A stretch of DNA of 64,000 nucleotides. Origin: Aliiroseovarius sp. S1339 (lineage in GTDB: Bacteria > Pseudomonadota > Alphaproteobacteria > Rhodobacterales > Rhodobacteraceae). Shown here one piece after another: positions 8,328 to 18,391 of the stretch. The translations under genes were made by a program, and so were the position numbers. Within the stretch, counting starts at the first letter, position 1, and each line of letters starts with the position of its first letter. Where the stretch lies: assembly GCF_023195695.1 (NCBI RefSeq), contig NZ_JALPQG010000005.1, positions 248,001 to 312,000 of the forward strand. Direction: 5' to 3'. Below the pieces are notes generated by a model, which saw nothing but the letters and a program-made list of their open reading frames with translations, was not told the origin of the DNA and did no database searches.

Positions 8328-8906
8328 ATGAGCAGACTTCTTCGCGCAGCACTGATTTTGGTATTCGTGGCATCGTGTGGGGGTGACTCCAAAGCACCGC
8401 GAAATCTGAACAATGCCTGCAGCATTATCAACCAGCGTCCGAACATCCATCGGGCAATGAAACGCACCGAGCGCAAATGGAAAGTGCCGGTGCCAGTCCT
8501 GATGGCGATGATCTATCAGGAATCGAAATTCATCAGGGATGCGCGTACGCCAATGAAATACGCGCTCGGTGTTTTGCCTATGGGGCGTCAAAGCTCGGCC
8601 TATGGGTATGCACAAGCGCTGGATGCCACGTGGAAAGAGTACCAACGCGCCGAAGGTGGCAGGGGCGCACGACGCACCGACATCAAGGACGCCACGGATT
8701 TCATGGGATGGTACATGAACGAAACGCGCGCCAAGACGGGGATCCCGCTGACCGACGCGCGCAACCAGTATCTGGCCTATCATGAAGGGCGAACGGGCTA
8801 TCTGCGCGGCAGTTACAAGTCGAAATCCTGGCTTGTGCGGATCGCTTCAGAAGTAAACGCGCGCGCTATCCTGTATCAACATCAGTTGGCTACCTGTCGA
8901 CGCTGA
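8328..8906 (+). CDS. Lytic transglycosylase SLT-domain lipoprotein
   Basis: This 192-residue protein starts with a lipoprotein signal peptide (hydrophobic ALILVFVASC, lipobox VASC, Cys near residue 18), so it is probably anchored to the outer membrane. The SLT domain follows: VPVLMAMIYQESKFIRDA contains the catalytic glutamate in YQESKF, and SSAYGYAQALDATW is the conserved GxxQ region. Such enzymes cleave the MurNAc-GlcNAc bond of peptidoglycan with formation of 1,6-anhydro products. It is short for the family, consisting essentially of the catalytic domain. The gene stands alone, convergent with lolA. Confidence 0.88.
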   Translation: MSRLLRAALILVFVASCGGDSKAPRNLNNACSIINQRPNIHRAMKRTERKWKVPVPVLMAMIYQESKFIRDARTPMKYALGVLPMGRQSSAYGYAQALDATWKEYQRAEGGRGARRTDIKDATDFMGWYMNETRAKTGIPLTDARNQYLAYHEGRTGYLRGSYKSKSWLVRIASEVNARAILYQHQLATCRR

Positions 8907-8929
8907 GGCCCTGCAGGCTCGGCTACCCG

Positions 8930-9532
8930 TTAGCGCGACCAGTCTTCGATCGCCACGGTTATCGAAAACAGCGAGCTTCTAAGCGGCACGCCTTTTGATA
9001 GCTCACCTAATATGACTGTGGTTTTTGATCCAGCATTGTCGGTGATGATCCACTGACGCAACTCGGTTGGGTTGCTGGTGAATTTCAGCTCGATCGTGCC
9101 GATATCGGGGTTCTGCGGATCCTGCGCAAGCACCGTGGTCGCGGTCCCGTCGTATTTGTGGCCCACCACCATCTTGGCCTGATTAAGGTTGACGTTACGC
9201 GCCAGAATCAGGTTCAACGGCGTACGCTTCAGCGGGTATTGCTGCGGCCCGGCGTTCGATTTCCCATCGAAGATTGCGACTTGCGAGCTGCCTGCCACCA
9301 CCAGAGCGTCGGTGGGCGCGTTGTATTCGAACCGTGCCCGGCCCGGACGCTTCAAATATATCGTCCCGGTCGATATCGTGCCGTCGTCATTGATCTGGGT
9401 AAACTGCGCTTTGGCCGTATCCAACTTGTTCAGATATTGCGAGATTGTGTTCAGTGACAGTTTTTCAGCCGTTGCCGGAACCGCGCTAAGGGCCACCACA
9501 GCGGCGGCCATCATCATACGTAAGGGGGTCAT
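8930..9532 (-). CDS. lolA: Outer membrane lipoprotein carrier protein LolA
   Basis: A 200-residue periplasmic protein with an N-terminal signal peptide (MMMAAAVVALSAVPATAEK). The mature part shows the LolA pattern: INDDGTISTGTIYLKRPGRA, FEYNAPTDALVVAGSSQV, YPLKRTPLNLIL and a beta-rich C-terminus. LolA ferries lipoproteins from the LolCDE complex across the periplasm to the outer membrane. It lies 146 bp downstream of ftsK on the same strand, the usual order in Rhodobacterales. Confidence 0.92.
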   Translation of the reverse strand: MTPLRMMMAAAVVALSAVPATAEKLSLNTISQYLNKLDTAKAQFTQINDDGTISTGTIYLKRPGRARFEYNAPTDALVVAGSSQVAIFDGKSNAGPQQYPLKRTPLNLILARNVNLNQAKMVVGHKYDGTATTVLAQDPQNPDIGTIELKFTSNPTELRQWIITDNAGSKTTVILGELSKGVPLRSSLFSITVAIEDWSR

Positions 9533-9678
9533 TCATCCTACCTTTACTGCTCGGGCGTACTCTATCCCGCTTTATATGGGAAGATTAAGCCCGATCAGAA
9601 GATGATAGGCGATAACACGCCTTAAAAAGATGCTGTGTTATTGAGCGACGGCCCGTCGTTGCGGGCGCGCCCTTGGTT

Positions 9679-12597
9679 TTATTGCTCAGGGATCAGGATT
9701 TCGCGTTTGCCCACGTGGTTCGAAGCAGACACCAAACCTTGATCTTCCATCTGCTCAACAAGACGCGCGGCCTTGTTGTAACCGATGCCAAGCTTGCGTT
9801 GGATGTAAGAGGTCGAGCATTTGCGATCCTTGATCACAATCGCCACCGCCTGATCATATTGGGCATCTTCGCCATTGGTGTTCCCACCAGTGTTCAGCCC
9901 CAGAACAGCGTCGATATTGTCAGCCTTGTCGTCCGGCGGGCCTTCAACCACGCCGCCGACGTATTCGGGCGCACCGAAACCTTTCAGATAGGTGACGATC
10001 TCTTCGACCTCTTCATCTGACACAAACGGCCCGTGAACGCGCGTGATCTTTGAGCCGCCAGCCATGTAAAGCATGTCGCCCATGCCCAGAAGCTGTTCGG
10101 CCCCTTGTTCGCCCAGAATGGTGCGGCTGTCGATCTTTGAGGTCACCTGGAACGAAATCCGGGTCGGGAAGTTGGCCTTGATCGTCCCGGTGATCACGTC
10201 GACGGACGGACGCTGCGTGGCCATGATCAGGTGAATACCCGACGCCCGCGCCATCTGCGCCAGACGTTGAATACAGGCTTCGATTTCCTTGCCAGCCACC
10301 ATCATCAGGTCGGCCATCTCGTCGACGACCACCACGATATAGGGCAGCTTTTGGGGCTCGAACTCGTCAGTTTCAAAAATCGGCTCGCCGGTGTCGTCGT
10401 CAAAACCGGTCTGCACGGTGCGTTCAAACATCTCGCCTTTGGCCAGCGTGTCGGCGACACGACCGTTATAGCCCTCGATGTTGCGCACGCCCATCTTGGA
10501 CATTTTGCGATACCGGTCTTCCATCTCGCCCACGACCCATTTCAGGGCAACAACCGCCTTTTTCGGGTCGGTCACAACGGGCGACAACAGGTGCGGGATG
10601 CCGTCATAAACGCTAAGTTCCAGCATCTTAGGGTCGATCATGATCATCCGGCATTCTTCCGGCGTCAGACGATACAACAGCGACAAGATCATCGTGTTGA
10701 TCGCCACGGATTTACCAGACCCGGTGGTCCCCGCAATCAACAGGTGAGGCATTTTGGCAAGGTTTGCGACAATCGGATCGCCGCCAATATCCTTGCCCAG
10801 CGCCAATGGCAGTCCGTGATTGCCGTCGCCGAAATCTCGGGTCGACAAGATTTCGCGAAACGACACCATCTCGCGTTTTTCATTGGGCAATTCGATCCCG
10901 ATCACCGACCGGCCCGGCACAGTTGAAACACGCGCCGACAAAGCCGCCATCGAGCGTGCAATGTCATCGGCCAAACCAATCACGCGGCTGGCTTTCAAAC
11001 CCGGTGCAGGTTCCAGTTCGTACATGGTGACGACGGGGCCGGGACGGACCGACACGATTTCGCCTTTGACGCCATAGTCATCCAGCACGACTTCCAGCAT
11101 CCGCGCGTTTTCTTCCAGTGCCTCATCCGACAGGTGATGACGTTCGATGGTCACCGGGTTTGCCAGCAGGTTCAACGGCGGCAATTCGTAACCGGGATGG
11201 CTGTCTTCGAATTTCAACTGCGGTTGTGCCTCGGCCTTCGCGCGGGTGGACGGCGGCGTGGGCTTGGGCGCGGTGTGCTGCACAACCTTTTTGGCGGGCT
11301 GCGACAGGCCGGCATGGGCGGGCGTGTAAACGCGGGGCTCGGATGCGGCGGTGTCGGGATCCATCAGATCCTCGACGATAAGATCGTCATCTTCCATCAT
11401 CGGCGCCTCATCGGCAAAATGAGTGTCTATTTCGCCTGAATTATCCATCTGTTCCGGCTGCGGGTTGACGTTCAAGATCATCGGGTCGGGGCCACGGCGA
11501 TGGCGGGCGACGGCCCGCGCAAGCGGTGGTTCGGCCCGTGTCGGATCACCCAATGTCGGATGATGTGCGCGGTTTTTCAAAGCGAAAGCGATCTTGGCAC
11601 GGATGCGATCCTCGCCACCCAGACCTTCGGGAATTTCCCCGTCAAAGGTGGGTTGTTCGATCAACTCAGGTTGGGGATCAGGTGTGCGACGGAACAGTGA
11701 TTCCAGCAAACCCGGCTTTGATGGCGCGGGGGCGGGTTCTCCAATCACCTCGTCATAGGTCGTAGTAACGCCACCGTGCACCGGCGGCTCTGGTCGCGTG
11801 ACGCGCGCGGCGCGAAGCGGCGGCGGGGCGGTGAATTCTTCGCCATATTGGTCGTCATCTGCAGCTTGTGCCAAACGCTCTTCTTTGCGCGCAGCTTGAC
11901 GCGCCTGCATTTGACGCGCGGTCGCAGCGGCACCGTAAGCCGCCCCTTTGGCGCCCTTGCCAAGCAGCGAAATGACGCCAGCATAGGTCATCACCAGACC
12001 GACAATCAGGAAATGGCCAAAGCGCTGAATTTCGAACCGGTCGATCCCGATGACAAACAACACCGCGCCAAGCGCCGCGATGGCCGACACAGCCGACATA
12101 ATTTTCAGTCCAAGCCCGGCCCCGACTGGCAGACCCGCCAGCAACGCGCCCAGCACCGTGTCTCCAAACAACCCGCCCAGCCCAAAGGAATGGGTCCAGC
12201 CCACGCCTGGCACCAGTGTCGAGGCATAGATTGAGCACAGCGCAACAGCGATTGGCGCAAATATCAGTCGGCCCATGACGCGGTCTTGAGCGATATGGAA
12301 GGTCAGGCGCAGACCCCACACAGCAAGGATCAACGACAAAGACCACGCGCCCAGACCGGCAATGACCGCCAGCGGCGAGGCAATAAAGGCACCAATTCGC
12401 CCTAAAGCGTTCTGCGCGGGCGTGTCGGTGGCGGACATCCAGCCGGGATCTTCGGGCGAATAGCTGCCAAGGATCATGGCCACGATAACGCCAAGGGCGA
12501 TCAACCCCAGCCCCAGAAGCTCTTTCCCCCGTCGTTCGATCACAGCCTGTGTGTTGCTGTCAAAGATCGGATCCCGTTGTTTTGCCTGATACGCCAT
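9679..12597 (-). CDS. ftsK: DNA translocase FtsK
   Basis: A 972-residue FtsK/SpoIIIE-type motor. The N-terminal ~210 residues hold several membrane helices (for example [17 protein letters not shown]), which anchor it at the septum. A proline- and acid-rich linker runs to about residue 470. The motor has a Walker A at about residue 620 ([14 protein letters not shown]) and a Walker B at about 752 ([13 protein letters not shown]). The C-terminal gamma winged helix ([20 protein letters not shown]) recognises KOPS and contacts XerCD. It moves chromosome termini through the closing septum and activates dif recombination. It lies between a DapC-like aminotransferase gene and lolA. Confidence 0.96.
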   Translation of the reverse strand: MAYQAKQRDPIFDSNTQAVIERRGKELLGLGLIALGVIVAMILGSYSPEDPGWMSATDTPAQNALGRIGAFIASPLAVIAGLGAWSLSLILAVWGLRLTFHIAQDRVMGRLIFAPIAVALCSIYASTLVPGVGWTHSFGLGGLFGDTVLGALLAGLPVGAGLGLKIMSAVSAIAALGAVLFVIGIDRFEIQRFGHFLIVGLVMTYAGVISLLGKGAKGAAYGAAATARQMQARQAARKEERLAQAADDDQYGEEFTAPPPLRAARVTRPEPPVHGGVTTTYDEVIGEPAPAPSKPGLLESLFRRTPDPQPELIEQPTFDGEIPEGLGGEDRIRAKIAFALKNRAHHPTLGDPTRAEPPLARAVARHRRGPDPMILNVNPQPEQMDNSGEIDTHFADEAPMMEDDDLIVEDLMDPDTAASEPRVYTPAHAGLSQPAKKVVQHTAPKPTPPSTRAKAEAQPQLKFEDSHPGYELPPLNLLANPVTIERHHLSDEALEENARMLEVVLDDYGVKGEIVSVRPGPVVTMYELEPAPGLKASRVIGLADDIARSMAALSARVSTVPGRSVIGIELPNEKREMVSFREILSTRDFGDGNHGLPLALGKDIGGDPIVANLAKMPHLLIAGTTGSGKSVAINTMILSLLYRLTPEECRMIMIDPKMLELSVYDGIPHLLSPVVTDPKKAVVALKWVVGEMEDRYRKMSKMGVRNIEGYNGRVADTLAKGEMFERTVQTGFDDDTGEPIFETDEFEPQKLPYIVVVVDEMADLMMVAGKEIEACIQRLAQMARASGIHLIMATQRPSVDVITGTIKANFPTRISFQVTSKIDSRTILGEQGAEQLLGMGDMLYMAGGSKITRVHGPFVSDEEVEEIVTYLKGFGAPEYVGGVVEGPPDDKADNIDAVLGLNTGGNTNGEDAQYDQAVAIVIKDRKCSTSYIQRKLGIGYNKAARLVEQMEDQGLVSASNHVGKREILIPEQ

Positions 12598-12609
12598 ACC
12601 ACCACGTCC

Positions 12610-13794
12610 TTACTTAAAGAGACAGTCGCGAAGCTGGATCAACCCGCGCTGCATTTCTTGTTTTGGGGCCACCATTGCGACCCTAATATACCCCTTACCG
12701 GGGTTTTGATTATTTACATCCCGCGACAGATAAGCGCCGGGCAAAACCCGCACGCCAGTCTTGATCCAAAGCTTCATTGCGGCCGTTTCGTCGTCGTCGA
12801 CCGGTAGCCACAGGAAAAAACCAGCGTCTGGGCCTTTGTAGCCGTCGATGCCCGCGAAAATCTCATCCGCCATCGCGTATTTTTCCTGATACAGCGCGCG
12901 GTTCTCTGCGACATGCGCCTCGTCAGCCCACGCCTTTTCGGCAACGCGTTGCAAGGGAAGTGGCAGTGGCGCGCCTGCATAGGCTCGCAACTGGCGCACA
13001 CGTTGAATACTTTGTGGCCCGCCCGCGACAAATCCTGATCGAAGGCCGGGCAGGTTTGATCGTTTCGACAGCGAATGGAACGACACCACCCGTTCGGGGT
13101 CTGCACCGCCTTCGCTTGCAATCTCAAGCGCGCCAACCGGCGGTGTGTCGCGATAAATCTCTGAATAGCATTCATCCGCGAAAATTTGGAAATCGTATTT
13201 CTCGGCCAACGCGATAAGGTTGGCCCAGTAATCGCGATCGGCCACTGCCCCCTGCGGGTTGCTGGGCGAGCAGATATAGGCAATTTCGGTCCGGTTCAGA
13301 ATGTCTGGCGACACCTGCGAGTAATCAGGCAAAAAACTGGTTTCTGCGGTTGCAGGCAAGAAAACCGGTTCGGCCCCAACGGTCACAGCGGCGACAGCAT
13401 AGACCTGATAGAATGGGTTCGGGATCAGAACGACGGGCTTTTCGCCGCGCGCGGTTTGTTCGGGGCACAGCGCGATCAGTGTATTGAACAGACCTTCACG
13501 CGTGCCGTTCAACGCCATGACCTGTTTGGTCGGGTCCAGCTGGACGCCATAACGTCGCTTCAACCAATCTGTGATTGCCGCCAGCAGTTCGGGCGATCCC
13601 TCGTTAGGCGGATATTTCCCAAATTCTTCAGTGTGTTGTGCAATAACTTGCGGCACCCATTCGGGAAATGGGTGTTGGGGCTCGCCAATGGTCATATGCG
13701 TCACTTCGCCGCCCGGCGTATGGGCGTCAAGAAGGCTCCGCAGGCGCGGAAATGCATATTCGGGCAAGCTGGAATACCGCTCGGGAAACGTCAT
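12610..13794 (-). CDS. Class I/II aminotransferase, DapC-like (succinyldiaminopimelate transaminase type)
   Basis: A 394-residue fold-type I PLP aminotransferase. The PLP lysine lies in SLSKRSNLPGLRSGF, a sequence typical of DapC-type N-succinyl-LL-diaminopimelate aminotransferases; ICSPSNPQGAV and DECYSEIY are the other PLP-contact motifs. DapC acts in the succinylase route to lysine and meso-diaminopimelate. The start chosen is the ATG at 13794 (MTFPERYSSLPEYAFPRL), which gives family length; an open frame continues upstream without homology. It is 12 bp from ftsK on the same strand. Assignment to DapC rather than another aminotransferase is likely, not certain. Confidence 0.85.
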   Translation of the reverse strand: MTFPERYSSLPEYAFPRLRSLLDAHTPGGEVTHMTIGEPQHPFPEWVPQVIAQHTEEFGKYPPNEGSPELLAAITDWLKRRYGVQLDPTKQVMALNGTREGLFNTLIALCPEQTARGEKPVVLIPNPFYQVYAVAAVTVGAEPVFLPATAETSFLPDYSQVSPDILNRTEIAYICSPSNPQGAVADRDYWANLIALAEKYDFQIFADECYSEIYRDTPPVGALEIASEGGADPERVVSFHSLSKRSNLPGLRSGFVAGGPQSIQRVRQLRAYAGAPLPLPLQRVAEKAWADEAHVAENRALYQEKYAMADEIFAGIDGYKGPDAGFFLWLPVDDDETAAMKLWIKTGVRVLPGAYLSRDVNNQNPGKGYIRVAMVAPKQEMQRGLIQLRDCLFK

Positions 13795-13924
13795 TGGAAC
13801 GTCACTATACTGCCTCAGATCTCGGGATCGTTTCGTCCCGTTTGGACCAAAGATAGCCCGCATTTCCCGGCGGGTCCAGAAAAACGCCGGGATTTTCGGT
13901 GCTTGTGAGGTTTCGCTGTGGCTT

Positions 13925-15253
13925 TTAGGCCAACACGGCCTCGGCTGCGGCACCCAGACGCAACAGCCGTTCTTCAGCCATAGGCGCACCCAATAGCATG
14001 ATCCCGGTCGACGCCAGGCCCGTCGGCAGGCTAAGCCCGCACGATCCCATCAGGTTTCCAATGCGCGTGTTTCGAAGCGCCCACAGGTTTTCCTCAACGT
14101 AATAGTCATGATCGGCCATCAACCGACTGGCAATCGGGGGCATGATCGGGGATGTGGGCAACACCACAGCGTCATAACCTGCAACCGCTGCATGGTATTG
14201 CTTACGAATATCCTCCAGCTTCTGCCATGCCCGCACAAATTCAACGCCGGTGAATTGACCGCCCGCGCGGAACCGTTCGCGGACTTCACCAAACATCAGA
14301 TCCGGCTGGGCTTCAATCTCGTCATGCCAGGTGGCATAGGCTTCGGTGGTGAACAGGACGCCCGACATGGCAAGGGCTTCGTCGACAATTGACAGTTTAG
14401 CGCGTTTGACCTTCGCACCTGCGGCTATCAGGCGGCTTAGCGCACGTTCAAACCCAGCTTGCGGCTCATCCCGCGCGCCGTCCAACCCATTTTCCAGCAC
14501 CAAAAGCTGCGTATTGTTCAGGCTTGCCCCGCGCAGATCGGGTGCAGACTGCCCTTCCAATACGGCAAGCAAAAGGGCTGCATCTTCCACAGTGCGGCAC
14601 AGCGGACCGACTGTATCGAAACTGGCAGCCAGAGGCACAGCGCCGTCCAAAGACAGCCGCCCGGAAGTGGTTTTCAATCCCACGAGATCGTTCCAGGCCG
14701 AAGGGATACGCACAGATCCGCCCGTATCAGACCCTATTCCGCCTGCTGCCAGACCAAACGCCACCGATGTTGCCGCACCCGAGCTGGAGCCGCCCGACAC
14801 CGCATCATAATCGTTCACACATGGGCTGGTTGCCGTCACCGGGTTCAGACCAAGGCCTGAAAAGGCAAGTTCGCTCATATGCGTTTTGCCAAGGCAGACC
14901 AGACCCTGCGCCGTTGCATTGCGCAGCACTTGCGCGTCCCGCGTCGGCACCCGGCCCTTCAAAAGTGCCGATCCCGCTTCGGTCGCGACGCCTGCTGTAT
15001 CAAACAGGTCTTTCCAGCTGATCGGCACTCCATCCAGCAATCCCAAGCGATGACCGGAAGCTGCGCGTTTTGACGCCGCCGCAGCCTCGGCCAAGGCGCG
15101 GGATTCCGTTGGGCGGGCATAGATACGATCTGCAAACTTGTGCGCCTTGATCGCCTCAAGATAGGTCTGGGTTAAGGCAAGCGGGTCGATCTTTCCTGCG
15201 CCGATTCCCCGGCCAAGGTCGCCCATGCTCATGGTCAGCCATTGGTTGCTCAT
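13925..15253 (-). CDS. Amidase (amidase signature family)
   Basis: A 442-residue amidase-signature enzyme. The Ser-cisSer-Lys triad is visible: lysine in GVPISWKDLFDTAG, the glycine/serine-rich stretch SGGSSSGAATSVAFG, and the nucleophile in GSDTGGSVRIPS. The start is the ATG at 15253, directly behind AGGAGGG. Such enzymes hydrolyse amides, from indoleacetamide to aryl amides; it could also be a GatA-like paralogue, but no gatB or gatC is adjacent, so a catabolic amidase is more likely. It is transcribed ahead of the DapC-like gene with a 130 bp gap, and divergent from the UbiH-like gene. Confidence 0.87.
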   Translation of the reverse strand: MSNQWLTMSMGDLGRGIGAGKIDPLALTQTYLEAIKAHKFADRIYARPTESRALAEAAAASKRAASGHRLGLLDGVPISWKDLFDTAGVATEAGSALLKGRVPTRDAQVLRNATAQGLVCLGKTHMSELAFSGLGLNPVTATSPCVNDYDAVSGGSSSGAATSVAFGLAAGGIGSDTGGSVRIPSAWNDLVGLKTTSGRLSLDGAVPLAASFDTVGPLCRTVEDAALLLAVLEGQSAPDLRGASLNNTQLLVLENGLDGARDEPQAGFERALSRLIAAGAKVKRAKLSIVDEALAMSGVLFTTEAYATWHDEIEAQPDLMFGEVRERFRAGGQFTGVEFVRAWQKLEDIRKQYHAAVAGYDAVVLPTSPIMPPIASRLMADHDYYVEENLWALRNTRIGNLMGSCGLSLPTGLASTGIMLLGAPMAEERLLRLGAAAEAVLA

Positions 15254-15337
15254 CAGACCCTCCTGTCCTGTGCCTGAGTGACGGTAGCGGCGCAACGGCG
15301 CATGGACAATCCCCAGCGACGGGTTCACAAAGGGCAC

Positions 15338-16564
15338 ATGAAACTTGATGCCGATATCCTGATCGTTGGTGGCGGGTTGAACGGCCCGGCGCTTGCCTTG
15401 GCGTTGGCCGATACCGGCTTCACCGTCACCATTGTCGATGCGCTGCCCAAGACGGCGCGCGGCGGTGAAGATTTTGACGGACGCGGCTATGCGCTGGCGC
15501 TGGCCTCACAGCGGTTGCTATCCGCGATTGGAGTCTGGCCAACGGTTGCGCCAAACGCCCAACCGCTTCTGGATATCCGCATTTCCGACGGTCGCCCCGG
15601 TGAAGGCCCCAGCCCGTTTGTGTTAGAGTTCGACCACGCCGAAATCGACGAAGGCCCGATGGGTTATATGGTCGAAGATCGCTTCTTGTCACGCGCCCTT
15701 CTGAACGCAGTCGAGGCGCATCCGAAAGTGACCCTAATCGACCAGGAAACCGTGGTTGCGCAGAAGGTCGACCCTGCCTCGGTCACGCTTGAACTTGCGT
15801 CGGGCAAGCATCTAACGGGCCGCATGGTTGTGGGTTGCGATGGACGGCGGTCAGGCACATGCGAACGTGCCGGCATTAACCGGCACGGGCATGATTATGG
15901 GCAAACTTCGCTGGTCTGTGCGATTGATCACGAGCTGCCGCATAACGGTGCAGCGCATCAGTTTTTCATGCCATCAGGCCCCTTGGCGATCTTGCCGCTG
16001 CCGGGCAACCAAAGCTCGATCGTCTGGACGGAAACCCACGAGGAGGCTGCCCGCATCCACGCGCTAGATGACGAAGGCTATCTTGACGAGTTGCGCCCCC
16101 GTTTCGGGTCATTTCTGGGCGACATCAGTCTGGCAGGCGGACGGTTCACCTATCCGCTGAACCTGACGGTTGCCGACGCTTTCGTGTCAGACCGACTGGC
16201 CCTTGTTGGCGACGCCGCACATGGGTTGCACCCGATTGCGGGGCAAGGTCTGAATGCGGGCCTGAAAGACGTGGCCGCCTTGGCCGAGGTGCTGACACAC
16301 GCCCGCCGCCGTGGCGAAGACATTGGACGGATTGATGTGCTTGAGCGTTATCAGCAGTGGCGTCGTTTTGATGTGGCCCAAATGGTTGCCGTGACCGAGG
16401 CAACCAACCGTCTGTTTTCAAACGACAACCCAATCCTGCGTGCAACCCGCGATCTTGGGCTTGGGGTTGTGAATGCGATGCCGGGTCTGCGTCGTGGCTT
16501 CATACGTGAAGCAGCCGGGTTGACCGGCGATCTGCCCCGTCTGTTGCAAGGTCGCCAAATCTAG
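15338..16564 (+). CDS. FAD-dependent UbiH/UbiF-family hydroxylase
   Basis: A 408-residue flavoprotein monooxygenase of the UbiH/VisC family. It begins with the FAD-binding ADILIVGGGLNGPALALAL, has the GCDGRRS motif (DG fingerprint) near residue 165, and the second FAD motif LALVGDAAHGLHPIAGQGLN. These enzymes hydroxylate the ring in ubiquinone biosynthesis. The ATG at 15338 follows AAAGGG and starts the conserved strand directly. Which ring position it modifies cannot be read from the sequence. It is divergent from the amidase gene. Confidence 0.86.
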   Translation: MKLDADILIVGGGLNGPALALALADTGFTVTIVDALPKTARGGEDFDGRGYALALASQRLLSAIGVWPTVAPNAQPLLDIRISDGRPGEGPSPFVLEFDHAEIDEGPMGYMVEDRFLSRALLNAVEAHPKVTLIDQETVVAQKVDPASVTLELASGKHLTGRMVVGCDGRRSGTCERAGINRHGHDYGQTSLVCAIDHELPHNGAAHQFFMPSGPLAILPLPGNQSSIVWTETHEEAARIHALDDEGYLDELRPRFGSFLGDISLAGGRFTYPLNLTVADAFVSDRLALVGDAAHGLHPIAGQGLNAGLKDVAALAEVLTHARRRGEDIGRIDVLERYQQWRRFDVAQMVAVTEATNRLFSNDNPILRATRDLGLGVVNAMPGLRRGFIREAAGLTGDLPRLLQGRQI

Positions 16565-16568
16565 CGCG

Positions 16569-16760
16569 TTAGTCTTCGATCTTGCGCGCTTCGTCCACCA
16601 ACATCACCGGAATACCGCCCCGGATCGGAAAGGCCAGTCGCGCCGCTTTCGACACAAGTTCTTGTTTTTCCGCATCATAACGCAACAGCGTCTGGGTGAC
16701 GGGGCAGACCAGCGCTTCGATCATGCGGCGGTCAAACTGGGGGGATGCGGCTTCGGTCAT
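16569..16760 (-). CDS. Trm112 family protein
   Basis: A 63-residue Trm112p-like protein ([21 protein letters not shown] ... [20 protein letters not shown]). In the family these are small zinc-ribbon-like activators or chaperones of methyltransferases, though bacterial members are mostly uncharacterised. The CPVC motif of many homologues reads CPVT here, so zinc binding is probably lost. Its ATG overlaps the stop of the LON-domain gene by 4 bp, so the two are translationally coupled. Confidence 0.82.
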   Translation of the reverse strand: MTEAASPQFDRRMIEALVCPVTQTLLRYDAEKQELVSKAARLAFPIRGGIPVMLVDEARKIED

Positions 16761-17401
16761 TGAACTTTCTCCTCACCCACGCCTTTGCGCAAGCTGAATT
16801 CCATCAGCGTCACCAAGGTTTCGCGGCGGGTGCTAAGCGATGGCGCTTCCAACAGCGCCTGTTTGTCTTCTGGGTCAAACGGGCACAGCATCGACAGCGC
16901 GTTGATCATCAGCTCATCTTCTGCGGTTTTCAAACTCTCCCAATCGGTCTGTAGTTCTTCCAGATCGAAGTAACGCTCGAGCAATTTCAAGAAGGCATCG
17001 CGGTCCATTTCTGGATCATGTTCGGGTTGGCCTAGATCGCGGTCGAAACTGCGCCAATCCACTTCGGCGCGCAGATAGGGGGTAAACCCTTGCTGCACTG
17101 CACCCAACCGAAACCGCGACACACCGGTCAGCGTGATCATATAGCGCCCATCTTCGGTTTCTGTGAACGAGGTGATCCGCCCGGCACTTCCAATGGTGTG
17201 CAAGCGGACGTCGTCGCCTTCGCCTTCTCCCATCGGTTGGATCATTCCGACCAACCGTTCGGGCGTTTTCAGGGCATCGTCAAACATCGCTAAATAACGC
17301 GGCTCGAACACATGCAGGGGCAAGCGGCCACGCGGCAATAGCAACGCTCCCGGCAACGGGAACAGCGGCAGGAAATCGGGCAGGTCAGCGGATGAGATCA
17401 T
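16757..17401 (-). CDS. LON peptidase substrate-binding domain protein
   Basis: A 214-residue protein consisting of the Lon N-terminal (LAN) domain only. [34 protein letters not shown] is the hallmark segment (residues about 11-44). It has no AAA+ or protease part. Such stand-alone domains are common in alphaproteobacteria and their role is unknown; substrate or adaptor binding is presumed. It sits between a CnoX-like thioredoxin (27 bp upstream) and a Trm112 gene (4 bp overlap) in a minus-strand run. Confidence 0.87.
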   Translation of the reverse strand: MISSADLPDFLPLFPLPGALLLPRGRLPLHVFEPRYLAMFDDALKTPERLVGMIQPMGEGEGDDVRLHTIGSAGRITSFTETEDGRYMITLTGVSRFRLGAVQQGFTPYLRAEVDWRSFDRDLGQPEHDPEMDRDAFLKLLERYFDLEELQTDWESLKTAEDELMINALSMLCPFDPEDKQALLEAPSLSTRRETLVTLMEFSLRKGVGEEKVQ

Positions 17402-17428
17402 GGGACCAGTGTAGCGCGGCTTGCGCGA

Positions 17429-18337
17429 TCACACAAAGATCATCGACGACAGCTTGCGCCGACCCGTCAGCGCAACCGGGTCTTTCGCATCCAGCGCGTC
17501 GAAAATCGTGAACAGTTGCGCCTTGGCGGCCCCGTCATTCCAGTCTCTATTCCTGCGGAAAAGCTCTAGCAATTCGTCAACGGCGCCTTGCACGTCACCT
17601 GACGCATTCAGGGCAACCGCCAGATCAAAACGGGATTGGTGATCATCAGCGTTCGCGTCCACCGCAGCGCGCAGTTCGGTCACCGGACCTGCGTTTTCCG
17701 CCTGCCGCGCCAGTTCGATCTGCGCGCGAACAGCCTCAAGTTCAGGCGCGTCAGAAATCTCGGCGGGGGCACCGTTCAAGACAGCTTCTGCTTCGTCAGG
17801 TTTGCCAGCCGCAATATGCGCGCGTGCCAGCCCACCAAAGGCGGCGGCACTGTTGGGGTCTTCTTCCAGGATCGCGGCATAGGTTTGCGCGGCGTCGTCA
17901 ATTGCGCCAGCCTCAAGCATCTCGTCTGCGGCAGCAATCGCATCCGCCAGCCCGTTATCCGCATCACCGCCCAGCGCAGCCACTCGGTTCACAAACTCTT
18001 TGATTTCCGACGGCGGCACGGCCCCCTGAAACCCATCGGCGGGCTGCCCCTGCCAAAATGCGTAAACCGTTGGGATCGACTGCACGCGCAACTGGCCTGC
18101 GATCGCTTGGTTTTCGTCCACGTTCACCTTGACCATCCGCACCTTGCCACCCGCTTCGGTAACGGCAGCTTCCAGCGCGGGGCCAAGCGTTTTGCACGGG
18201 CCACACCACGGCGCCCAGAAATCAACGATGATCGGAACCTCCTGCGAGGCTTCGACCACGTCCTGCATGAAGGTTGCTTCGCCGACATCCTTGATCAGAT
18301 CAACTGCGGCCGGTGCACCACCAAGTTCGAGTTCCAT
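17429..18337 (-). CDS. Thioredoxin-TPR protein (CnoX/YbbN-like co-chaperone)
   Basis: A 302-residue protein with an N-terminal thioredoxin domain whose active site is intact (VDFWAPWCGPCKTLGPALE, C45 and C48). TPR-like helices follow from about residue 135 to the end (AGAIDDAAQTYAAILEEDPNSAAAFGGLAR). This is the CnoX/YbbN architecture: a redox-linked holdase that hands clients to GroEL or DnaK. The E. coli protein lacks a standard CxxC, so this one may retain oxidoreductase activity. It is followed closely by the LON-domain gene and preceded by xthA. Confidence 0.88.
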   Translation of the reverse strand: MELELGGAPAAVDLIKDVGEATFMQDVVEASQEVPIIVDFWAPWCGPCKTLGPALEAAVTEAGGKVRMVKVNVDENQAIAGQLRVQSIPTVYAFWQGQPADGFQGAVPPSEIKEFVNRVAALGGDADNGLADAIAAADEMLEAGAIDDAAQTYAAILEEDPNSAAAFGGLARAHIAAGKPDEAEAVLNGAPAEISDAPELEAVRAQIELARQAENAGPVTELRAAVDANADDHQSRFDLAVALNASGDVQGAVDELLELFRRNRDWNDGAAKAQLFTIFDALDAKDPVALTGRRKLSSMIFV

Positions 18338-18391
18338 CGCGTAAGCTCCTTCAAATTCGCTAGGGTCTATATGACCCCTACCCTGCCGGTT